From NCBI GenBank assembly GCA_029883145.1, contig JAOUJR010000112.1, positions 1 to 6,129 of the forward strand: DNA of 6,129 nt, in the 5' to 3' direction. The notes beneath the pieces are model-generated. The model was not told the origin of the DNA. It worked only from the letters and a program-made list of their open reading frames with translations, and searched no databases. Source of the stretch: Nitrospirota bacterium (GTDB lineage: Bacteria > Nitrospirota > Thermodesulfovibrionia > Thermodesulfovibrionales > SM23-35). The stretch's first letter is position 1. Every line of letters starts with the position of its first letter. The translations under genes were made by a program, and so were the position numbers. Of the stretch, positions 1 to 5,862 are shown one piece after another.

Positions 1-348
1 TGTGATGCGTCACTTCTCTATGGATTTGTCGAGGAGAAAAAATCAATATCTGCTGATATAGTAAATGAAGTAATCCAAGATTTGATAGAATCAACCAATA
101 ATTTAAAACAAGAACAATTAAATACATTTATTGATAAGGAAAACATACGTAGTACCAGTGATGATTTTACAACAGCCATAAGAAATCTTTCTGACAGGAT
201 GCTTCTCCTCGAGGAAAGATATAAAATGAGAGAACAAGATCTTGACGCAAAAAGAGAAGAAATTTTTGATCTCATGAAAAAGCTTCATGAAAAGGAAAAA
301 GAATTACTTGTCTGGGAAACACAATTGAGATCTCTTCATAATTCTTAG
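1..348 (+). CDS. ExeA-like AAA secretion ATPase, exosortase-locus type (3' end only)
   Basis: The frame is open from base 1 to a TAG at 346-348, giving 115 C-terminal residues; the start lies left of the window. The first residues (CDASLLYGFVEEKKSIS, then ADIVNEVIQDL) read like the end of the AAA domain of GspA/ExeA-type ATPases, where a conserved C-D-x-A-L-x-x-G-x pattern precedes an I-D-x-x-x-V helix. In exosortase loci such ATPases are annotated as PEP-CTERM-locus secretion ATPases, thought to act at the cytoplasmic face of the inner membrane. No Walker A or B motif is in view, so catalytic competence cannot be judged. After a polar linker, bases 187-345 encode a regular heptad coiled coil (spaced L/M/Y/I/W hydrophobics in a K/E/R-rich background), which could mediate oligomerisation or partner binding. 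The call is inferred from a short fragment; the reading frame is secure. Confidence 0.7.
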   Translation, partial: CDASLLYGFVEEKKSISADIVNEVIQDLIESTNNLKQEQLNTFIDKENIRSTSDDFTTAIRNLSDRMLLLEERYKMREQDLDAKREEIFDLMKKLHEKEKELLVWETQLRSLHNS

Positions 349-430
349 TTTTAATATTTACTTCCCGGATTACATTCTTCCGAGAACATTCAGAGATGTC
401 TCCAAACTCTTGACAGGATACTGAGGTTTT

Positions 431-601
431 ATGGAGCTATGTAAAGGATTAGAGAATTGGTTTGAATGTCTGAACTGTCCACATCTCTGCACAAAGATGT
501 GCCCAATAGAGGATGAAAATGTGATGGAAGCAATAAAAATACGGATACGCCTCCTGTCCGTCTCAGAGATAGCCAAAGATAGTGGTTTTGACCAACAGTA
601 A
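431..601 (+). CDS. 56-aa cysteine-cluster protein, ferredoxin-like CX2CX3CX3CP motif
   Basis: An ATG at 431 opens a 56-codon frame ending in TAA at 599-601. It is preceded by TGAGG (422-426), a reasonable Shine-Dalgarno four bases from the start. Five cysteines sit in the first 24 residues: C4, then C13, C16, C20 and C24 followed by P25. The CX2CX3CX3CP spacing is close to, but not the same as, the CX2CX2CX3CP of [4Fe-4S] ferredoxins, so it could bind an iron-sulfur cluster or zinc. The second half (residues 28-56) is helix-like and basic/acidic with no further cysteine. There is no signal peptide or membrane segment, so it is presumably cytoplasmic. I do not recognise a named family. It lies between the secretion ATPase and another small cysteine-rich gene, same strand. 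The opposite strand is also open here, but lacks a ribosome binding site or a recognisable protein. Confidence 0.6.
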   Translation: MELCKGLENWFECLNCPHLCTKMCPIEDENVMEAIKIRIRLLSVSEIAKDSGFDQQ

Positions 602-652
602 ATAATAGAGAAAAAGAAAATTTGTTTTGAATTTATATTAAACAATACTCGC

Positions 653-690
653 TAAAACAAGAGGTACTGTGCTTATTAAAGCTTGTTTTA
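653..690 (+). repeat. 9-bp perfect inverted repeat bracketing the start of the 60-aa gene
   Basis: TAAAACAAG at 653-661 is the exact reverse complement of CTTGTTTTA at 682-690, leaving a 20-base loop. The loop carries most of the Shine-Dalgarno GAGG (661-664) and the whole GTG start codon (669-671). In mRNA this could present the start in a hairpin loop, or act as an operator-like site in DNA. A chance match of this size is not excluded in AT-rich sequence. Confidence 0.4.
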
Positions 691-851
691 AATGTGGATT
701 TCATGAGATTAAGCAATGGGAAGAATCTCAGGTGAGTTACTGTCGCAAAGAGTGCTATTTATCTCGCTACACAAAATGCATAGAACTGAAGGCTGTAGAA
801 CGATTTCTAAATGAAGAAAGCGAGATCTTTGACAGTATCTTACCTTCCTAA
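669..851 (+). CDS. 60-aa cysteine-rich protein with CX2C and CX3C pairs
   Basis: GTG at 669 is the only usable start: the frame is closed upstream by TAA at 639-641 with no other ATG, GTG or TTG between. AGAGG (660-664) supplies a Shine-Dalgarno four bases away. The protein has five cysteines: C6 and C9 (CFKCG), C25 and C29 (YCRKEC), and C37. A CX2C knuckle followed 15 residues later by CX3C looks like a small zinc ribbon or metal-binding fold, with C37 or H12 as an extra ligand. The C-terminal part (residues 38-60) is a charged, probably helical tail. No signal peptide or membrane helix is present. I do not recognise the family. Its neighbour at 431-601 is also tiny, cysteine-rich and helical at its C-terminus, so the two may act together, but this is inference. 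Confidence 0.65.
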   Translation: MLIKACFKCGFHEIKQWEESQVSYCRKECYLSRYTKCIELKAVERFLNEESEIFDSILPS

Positions 852-896
852 ACTCTTGTAACCTGAAAATAATTCATTAAATCTGATCTGTACTAT

Positions 897-972
897 ATGG
901 TGATAAACCATTCGCATCCAATGTAAAAGTTACCTGAACCTGCTACCATAGCTTTAACAGGCAGGGGTAGCA
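897..972 (+). other. Spacer with short inverted repeats upstream of the amidotransferase gene
   Basis: The 168-base gap 852-1019 holds no convincing gene. It contains a 5-bp hairpin ATGGT/ACCAT (897-901 with 907-911, 5-base loop) and a 7-bp inverted repeat TGCTACC/GGTAGCA (941-947 with 966-972, 18-base loop). It also contains CCTG...CCTG (933-942) facing CAGGCAGG (958-965), which could form a competing stem. Neither arm is followed by a T run, so these are not intrinsic terminators. They could be a structured 5' leader or an operator for the amidotransferase operon. No sigma-70 or sigma-54 promoter that I would defend is visible. Confidence 0.3.
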
Positions 973-1019
973 TGTGTCAATATTTATCTATTCCTTAGAC
1001 CCAGAAAGAAGATGAAATA

Positions 1020-2990
1020 GTGTGCGGAATAGCTGGTATTTTTAATTTTTATAGGGGTAAAGAGATATCGAAGGACACCCTTGGAATGATGGTTGCCATC
1101 ATGCACCACCGTGGTCCTGATGGTTTCGGATTTTATATAGATGAGCAGGTAGGGCTTGCGCATGCACGTTTGAGCATAATTGACCTGGAAGGGGGCTGGC
1201 AACCAATCCATAATGAAGACAAAACCATATGGATAATTTTAAATGGTGAGATTTTCAATTATATAGAACTCAGAGAAATTCTTGAAAAGAGGGGACATAG
1301 TTTTTATACGATGTCTGATACAGAGGTAATCATACACTTATATGAAGATTATGGTACCGAATGTCTTAATCATTTAAATGGTCAATTTGCCTTTGCTCTA
1401 TGGGATAAACATAGAGAAATAATTTTTATCGCAAGGGATAGGGTTGGTATAAGACCATTATTTTATACATGTGTCAATGGCTCGATGATCTTTGCCTCTG
1501 AGATAAAATCTTTATTTATGGACAGTAGGGTAAAAAGGGATATTGACCCTTATGCGCTGGATCAGATATTTACCTACTGGATGACAATTCCACCGAGAAC
1601 CGCATTCAGAGACGTTCTTGAACTTCCACCCGGACACTACCTGAAAGTAGAAAATAAGAAAATAAATATCGAAAAATATTGGGACCTGGACTTCTCGCCC
1701 GAGTTTCCCATAAAGACCGAAGCAGAATATGCAGAAGAATTACGGGAACTTCTGATGGACTCTACAAGGATACAACTCAGGGCCGATGTCCCTGTTGGTG
1801 CTTATCTCAGCGGGGGGATTGATTCTTCAACGGTAACAATGCTTATAAAAAAGTTTACAGCCTCACCACTCCATACTTTTTCAGTAACCTTTTATGACGA
1901 AGTTTACGACGAGAGTGAATATCAGAGACAGATGATAGGATACCTAAATACAGACCACAGCAGTATCGGGTGTACCTACTCTGATATTGGGAATGTATTC
2001 CCTGAGGTTATATGGCACACAGAAAAACCAATTGTGAGGACTGCACCGGCACCTCTCTACTTGCTTTCAAAACTTGTCAGGAAAAGCGGTTATAAGGTTG
2101 TTTTAACCGGTGAAGGATCAGATGAGATTTTGGCCGGGTATGATATTTTTAAAGAAACAAAGATCAGGAGATTTCTGGAACGGTTTCCTGATTCAAAATT
2201 CAGGCCTCTCATTCTAAAACGACTTTATCCCTATCTTGCCAATTCTCCTGTTAGGTCTATTCCTTATGCAGAGGCTTTTTTTAAAGTTGACGCTACCAGT
2301 TACCCTGCTGAGTATTATTCACACGTGCCGAGGTGGAATACAACCTCAAAAATAAAACTCTTCTTCTCAGACCATCTCAAAGATGAATTGAAAGGATATG
2401 AAAGCATTAGTGAGTTATCAGAACTTTTCTCTGAAGACCTCTCTGGATATGATTATTTATCTCAGGCACAATGTATTGAAATAAAGACTCTGCTCTCGGG
2501 CTATCTCCTCTCTTCCCAGGGAGACAGAGTTGCAATGGCACACTCGGTTGAGGGCAGGTTCCCCTTTCTCGATCACAGGGTTATAAAGTTTTGTGGTAAG
2601 TTGCCACCTTCTGTCAGGATGAATGTCCTTATGGAAAAATATATCCTAAAAGAGAGCATGCGAGCTCTGCTGCCCCACTCAGTCATCCAGAGGACGAAAC
2701 AACCCTATATGGCTCCCGATGCAAAAAGCTTTTTCCCGAAAGTTCCACTGAATTATGTAGAAGACCTTCTCTCAGAGAAATACCTACAAGATACCGGTTA
2801 TTTCAACCCAAAGCCAGTTTCACTGCTGATAAAAAAATATAGACAGAGCCCGATACTGGGTTTCAAGGATAACATGGCTATCGTGGGCATCCTTTCCACA
2901 CTACTTCTCTATGACTTGTTTGTGAAAAATTTCGATTCAAGAATTAAAAATCAAATACCAGAGAATGGACGTCATGCAATTAAAGTTTGA
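1020..2990 (+). CDS. AsnB-type glutamine-dependent amidotransferase, likely exosortase-locus associated
   Basis: A 656-aa asparagine-synthase-like enzyme. The GTG start is fixed by the family: Cys2 must become the N-terminal nucleophile after Met removal (MCGIAG). Class II glutaminase domain, residues 2 to about 220: HHRGPDG (R31-D34), LAHARLSIID, LNGEIFNY (N75, G76, E77) and SDTE (D99), the expected glutamine-binding residues. Synthetase domain, about 235-600: the PP-loop SGGIDSS at 264-270 and GEGSDEILAGY bind ATP and the acyl substrate. All signature residues are present, so it should hydrolyse glutamine, channel ammonia and amidate an adenylated carboxylate. It is somewhat longer than E. 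coli AsnB, as are the amidotransferases of polysaccharide clusters. A free-aspartate asparagine synthetase is possible, but the following carrier-protein and ligase genes favour a tailoring substrate. Only a purine-rich run (1003-1017) stands in for a Shine-Dalgarno. Confidence 0.92.
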   Translation: MCGIAGIFNFYRGKEISKDTLGMMVAIMHHRGPDGFGFYIDEQVGLAHARLSIIDLEGGWQPIHNEDKTIWIILNGEIFNYIELREILEKRGHSFYTMSDTEVIIHLYEDYGTECLNHLNGQFAFALWDKHREIIFIARDRVGIRPLFYTCVNGSMIFASEIKSLFMDSRVKRDIDPYALDQIFTYWMTIPPRTAFRDVLELPPGHYLKVENKKINIEKYWDLDFSPEFPIKTEAEYAEELRELLMDSTRIQLRADVPVGAYLSGGIDSSTVTMLIKKFTASPLHTFSVTFYDEVYDESEYQRQMIGYLNTDHSSIGCTYSDIGNVFPEVIWHTEKPIVRTAPAPLYLLSKLVRKSGYKVVLTGEGSDEILAGYDIFKETKIRRFLERFPDSKFRPLILKRLYPYLANSPVRSIPYAEAFFKVDATSYPAEYYSHVPRWNTTSKIKLFFSDHLKDELKGYESISELSELFSEDLSGYDYLSQAQCIEIKTLLSGYLLSSQGDRVAMAHSVEGRFPFLDHRVIKFCGKLPPSVRMNVLMEKYILKESMRALLPHSVIQRTKQPYMAPDAKSFFPKVPLNYVEDLLSEKYLQDTGYFNPKPVSLLIKKYRQSPILGFKDNMAIVGILSTLLLYDLFVKNFDSRIKNQIPENGRHAIKV

Positions 2991-3228
2991 AATTAGACAC
3001 TTTATTATTGACAACTTTTTGTATGGACAGGATGATAACGACTTTAGAGATGATATTTCTTTTTTAGAGAAGGGGTTAATCGACTCCACGGGTATTCTTG
3101 AATTAGTCTCATTTGTAGAAGAAAAGTATGAGATTTCAGTAGCTGACGAGGAATTAATCCCAGATAATTTTGATTCTGTAAATAAACTTTCTGCTTTTAT
3201 TTCAAAGAAGATTGATGATGGAAAATGA
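2974..3228 (+). CDS. Acyl carrier protein of the exosortase/EPS type
   Basis: A small acidic acyl carrier protein, 84 aa from the ATG at 2974. An in-frame ATG at 2965 would add three residues, but the purine-rich GAGAA (2961-2965) is correctly spaced only for 2974. The attachment site is GLIDSTG; the serine (residue 38) should carry the 4'-phosphopantetheine arm. After it come the usual amphipathic helix (ILELVSFVEEKYEI) and the D-E-E-x-x-P-x-N loop seen in carrier proteins paired with AMP ligases in exopolysaccharide clusters; DST replaces the DSL of fatty-acid carrier proteins. The gene overlaps the amidotransferase end by 17 bases, which implies translational coupling, and the acyl ligase follows 28 bases later. 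It is therefore expected to hold the acyl group activated by that ligase. The substrate is not readable from sequence. Confidence 0.88.
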   Translation: MQLKFEIRHFIIDNFLYGQDDNDFRDDISFLEKGLIDSTGILELVSFVEEKYEISVADEELIPDNFDSVNKLSAFISKKIDDGK

Positions 3229-3244
3229 ATAACTTTAACAAACC

Positions 3245-3259
3245 AGGAATATATGTTTG
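3245..3259 (+). promoter_or_regulatory. Shine-Dalgarno that selects the TTG start of the acyl ligase
   Basis: AGGAA at 3245-3249 lies seven bases before TTG 3257 but 13 and 16 bases before the in-frame ATGs at 3263 and 3266. An ATG at 3253 is closer but in another frame and stops after ten codons. The spacing favours the TTG. Confidence 0.45.
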
Positions 3260-4822
3260 ATTATGATGAGCCACACATTAGTTAATAATTTTCTGGAATA
3301 TAGTGCTGAAAGACTGCCGGACAAGGTAGCCCTTATTCATCAGGACAAGCGTCTTACCTATGCCGAGATCGAGGAAATGGCAAACAGACTTGCACTTGTC
3401 CTCATAGATGCTGGCATCGAGCGAGGTGACCGTGTTGCCATATTCATGGACAATTCCATAGAGGCAGTACTGTCACTCTTTGCCATATTAAAAGTAGGCG
3501 CAGCATTTATGATGATCAACCATACAACAAAGACAAGAAAGCTTGAATATATAATGAACAACAGCAGGGCAAAGGCGATGTTAACCCAGGGCAGTAGAGG
3601 TGACATCATTCAAGGTATAAATTGCCCACATCTCAAGACCACTATAATGACTGATTCTCATAACAGCATGCTTTCATGCATACCCTTTGAAACTCTTTTA
3701 AACTCTGGGAAGACCGATACAGTAAAATCAACGTATATTGATCTTGACCTTGCGTCAATAATATATACATCAGGTTCAACAGGTGAACCAAAAGGTGTCA
3801 TGCTTTCCCATCGTAATATGGTTTCCGCTGCTCATTCAATAACCACATACCTTGAAAATAATCAACAAGATGTCATTGTGAATGTACTCCCTTTATCTTT
3901 TGATTATGGTCTCTATCAAATACTGATGGGATTCAAAATTGGAGGAACTGTCATACTTGAAAAATCTTTTACATACCCTTATCAGGTAATAGACACAATG
4001 ATAAAAGAAAAGGTAACAGGGCTCCCGGGTGTTCCGACAATTTTTGCAATTTTACTCCAGCTGAAAGATATTGATAAATACGATTTGAGTTCTTTACGGT
4101 ATATAACGAATACAGCGGCAGCTTTACCAGTAAGCCATATCAAGAGATTACGTGAGTTATTCCCAAAAGCAAAACTTTTTTCAATGTATGGGCTTACAGA
4201 GTGCAAGCGCGTCTCTTACCTTCCTCCTGAGGAGCTTGATAAACGGCCAACCTCTGTAGGAAGAGGGATGCCAAACGAAGAGGTTTACATCGTTAATGAA
4301 AATGGTGAAAAGGTTGGACCAGGTGAAGTCGGCGAATTGGTTGTCAGAGGGTCAAATGTGATGCTCGGATACTGGGAGATGCCAGAAGAGACAGCTCAAT
4401 GTCTGAAGCCAGGTAAATATCCAGGGGAGAGAGTTCTCTATACAGGAGACCTTTTTAAGATGGATGAAGACGGTTATCTTCATTTTGTGGCCAGAAAAGA
4501 TGACATCATAAAGTGCAGAGGAGAAAAGGTAAGCCCGAAAGAGATAGAAAATGTCCTTTACAGTCTTAACGGTGTTCTGGAGGCAGCCGTTGTAGGAGTC
4601 CCGGATAAGATATTGGGTCAGGCTGTCAAGGCATTTATAGCATTAGAAAAAGGTTCAAAGATTACAGAAAAGGACATCCTGAGATTTTGCTCGCAGAACC
4701 TTGAAAACTTCATGATACCGAAGCATGTGGAAATAAGGGACTCACTGCCAAAGACTATGACAGGGAAAATAGAGAAAAGCTCGCTAAAAAAAGAGCAGTT
4801 TTCAGAGATACAAACCCGTTAG
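3257..4822 (+). CDS. AMP-forming acyl ligase (ANL superfamily), exosortase-associated type
   Basis: A 521-aa adenylating enzyme with all ANL core motifs: TSGSTGEPKG at 171-180 (ATP phosphate loop), YGLTE at 311-315, YTGDL at 395-399 (ribose-binding Asp398), RKDDIIK from 413 (hinge) and PKTMTGKIEK near the end with the catalytic Lys504. It should activate a carboxylic acid as acyl-AMP and transfer it to the thiol of CoA or, more likely here, to the carrier protein encoded just upstream. The chosen TTG at 3257 has AGGAA (3245-3249) seven bases away; ATGs at 3263 and 3266 are alternatives with poor spacing, and a TAA at 3236-3238 closes the frame upstream. It resembles the ligases repeatedly found in exosortase A loci beside an AsnB-type amidotransferase. 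Fatty, hydroxy and amino acids are all possible substrates; I cannot choose among them. Confidence 0.9.
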   Translation: MIMMSHTLVNNFLEYSAERLPDKVALIHQDKRLTYAEIEEMANRLALVLIDAGIERGDRVAIFMDNSIEAVLSLFAILKVGAAFMMINHTTKTRKLEYIMNNSRAKAMLTQGSRGDIIQGINCPHLKTTIMTDSHNSMLSCIPFETLLNSGKTDTVKSTYIDLDLASIIYTSGSTGEPKGVMLSHRNMVSAAHSITTYLENNQQDVIVNVLPLSFDYGLYQILMGFKIGGTVILEKSFTYPYQVIDTMIKEKVTGLPGVPTIFAILLQLKDIDKYDLSSLRYITNTAAALPVSHIKRLRELFPKAKLFSMYGLTECKRVSYLPPEELDKRPTSVGRGMPNEEVYIVNENGEKVGPGEVGELVVRGSNVMLGYWEMPEETAQCLKPGKYPGERVLYTGDLFKMDEDGYLHFVARKDDIIKCRGEKVSPKEIENVLYSLNGVLEAAVVGVPDKILGQAVKAFIALEKGSKITEKDILRFCSQNLENFMIPKHVEIRDSLPKTMTGKIEKSSLKKEQFSEIQTR

Positions 4823-4850
4823 CTTAGAACGCTTAGAGAACCACAATAAT

Positions 4851-5861
4851 ATGAAGATTTGTAGCAACTGTATCCTTCCAGAGACCTTTCCCGGCATAAG
4901 CTTTAATACACACGGTATCTGTAATCATTGTCAAGAATTTGATAATAAAAAGGAACGACTCGCTGACGAAAAGAAGAGATATAGACAGAAATTCCTTAAT
5001 TTGCTTGATCAACTTATACAGTCTGACCAGTTGAGTAAACGTTCATACGACATCCTTATGGCTTATAGTGGAGGTAAAGACTCAACATACATCATGAGTT
5101 TATTCAAAAATCAATACAAGTTAAGAATTCTGGCAGTGAGCTTTGACAATGGATTCATTTCAGACACAGCACTTTCCAATATCAAGAAGGTGACGAACAG
5201 ACTTGATATTGACCATATTTTCTTTAAACCCCGGTGGGAAGTGTTGAGGAAGATTTTTATCGCTGCAGCAGAGAAAGAACTCTATCCCCCAAAAACTCTT
5301 GAAAGGGCAAGCACAATATGCACTTCATGTATGGGAATAGTAAAATCTCTCTGTCTGAAAATAGCTATCGAAATGGATATCCCTCTGGTAGGTTATGGCT
5401 GGTCTCCAGGCCAAGCACCAATACAATCATCAATAATGAAAAACAACCCGTCACTCTTGAGAATGTCTCAACAGGTAATTCTGAATCCACTCAGGGAAAT
5501 CGTAGGAGATGAGATTAAAGCTTATTTTCTTCACGAAAAGCATTACTTAAATCACGAATTTCCCTATAACATCCATCCGATGGCATGGGAATTCTATGAT
5601 GAAGACGTAATACTGAAGGAAATTCAAAAAATCGGCTGGATTGCACCAACAGATACCGACAGCAATTCAACGAATTGCCTCCTCAACGCTTTTGCCAACA
5701 GAGTCCACCTACAAAAATATGGTTTTCACCCTTATGTGTGGGAAATTGCAAATATGGTGCGCAGAGGTGATATGTCGAGAGAAAATGGTTATACAAAAAT
5801 TTACACTAACCAAGACAACAAACAGGTCGAATATGCAAGGAGAATATTAGAAAGTCAATGA
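4851..5861 (+). CDS. PP-loop ATP pyrophosphatase, N-acetyl-sugar amidotransferase-like
   Basis: A 336-aa protein related to the PseA/WbuX-type sugar amidotransferases. The N-terminus has two CX2C pairs (C4/C7 and C24/C27; KICSNCILPET, GICNHCQEF), probably a zinc site. The PP-loop AYSGGKDSTY has its serine at 73, so it should adenylate a substrate carbonyl. A further pair, C157 and C160 (CTSC), and C276 within DTDSNSTNC follow, then a conserved-looking tail HPYVWEIANMVRRGDMSREN. Sugar amidotransferases of this kind take ammonia from a partner glutaminase to make an amidine or amide; the AsnB-type enzyme upstream or an unseen HisH-like protein could supply it. The CX2C-plus-Cys arrangement after the PP-loop also resembles iron-sulfur tRNA thiolases (TtcA/TtuA), so sulfur transfer cannot be excluded. 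It starts 28 bases after the ligase with only a weak AGAGAA (4835-4840) upstream. Confidence 0.8.
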   Translation: MKICSNCILPETFPGISFNTHGICNHCQEFDNKKERLADEKKRYRQKFLNLLDQLIQSDQLSKRSYDILMAYSGGKDSTYIMSLFKNQYKLRILAVSFDNGFISDTALSNIKKVTNRLDIDHIFFKPRWEVLRKIFIAAAEKELYPPKTLERASTICTSCMGIVKSLCLKIAIEMDIPLVGYGWSPGQAPIQSSIMKNNPSLLRMSQQVILNPLREIVGDEIKAYFLHEKHYLNHEFPYNIHPMAWEFYDEDVILKEIQKIGWIAPTDTDSNSTNCLLNAFANRVHLQKYGFHPYVWEIANMVRRGDMSRENGYTKIYTNQDNKQVEYARRILESQ

Positions 5862-5862
5862 A

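Noticed and set aside
362..386. Imperfect stem TTCCCGG / CCGAGAA after the ATPase stop as a terminator
   Set aside because: It has one mismatch in seven pairs, an 11-base loop and no T run after it.
410..415. TTGACA resembling a -35 box upstream of the 56-aa gene
   Set aside because: No -10-like hexamer is found 15-19 bases downstream, where the sequence already enters the coding region.
370..645. 91-codon open frame on the minus strand
   Set aside because: It starts with TTG without a Shine-Dalgarno, is antisense to the cysteine-cluster gene, and its translation shows no domain; the + strand frame has better start signals and a meaningful motif.
931..972. GAACCTG resembling part of a TPP riboswitch core, or a c-di-GMP riboswitch tail
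   Set aside because: The CTGAGA element of TPP and the GACGCAAAG core of c-di-GMP-I riboswitches are absent, and the downstream genes are not thiamine genes.
972..1020. Mini-frames MCQYLSIP (972-998) and ATG-AAA-TAG (1012-1020, its stop overlapping the GTG start) as leader peptides
   Set aside because: Neither has a Shine-Dalgarno of note and such short frames are expected by chance; the one-base overlap with the GTG is only a curiosity.
984..1211. Minus-strand frame over the amidotransferase start, and similar antisense frames at 18-275, 3358-3609 and 3982-4206
   Set aside because: All lie opposite well-supported coding sequence and have no recognisable protein features.
4822..4837. Direct repeat GCTTAGA, two copies nine bases apart, between the ligase and PP-loop genes
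   Set aside because: Only two short copies, partly overlapping a stop codon, with no further units or flanking element structure.
5318..5850. Two + strand frames inside the PP-loop gene (5318-5512 and 5641-5850)
   Set aside because: They are out-of-frame shadows of the PP-loop gene, whose own frame carries the conserved motifs.
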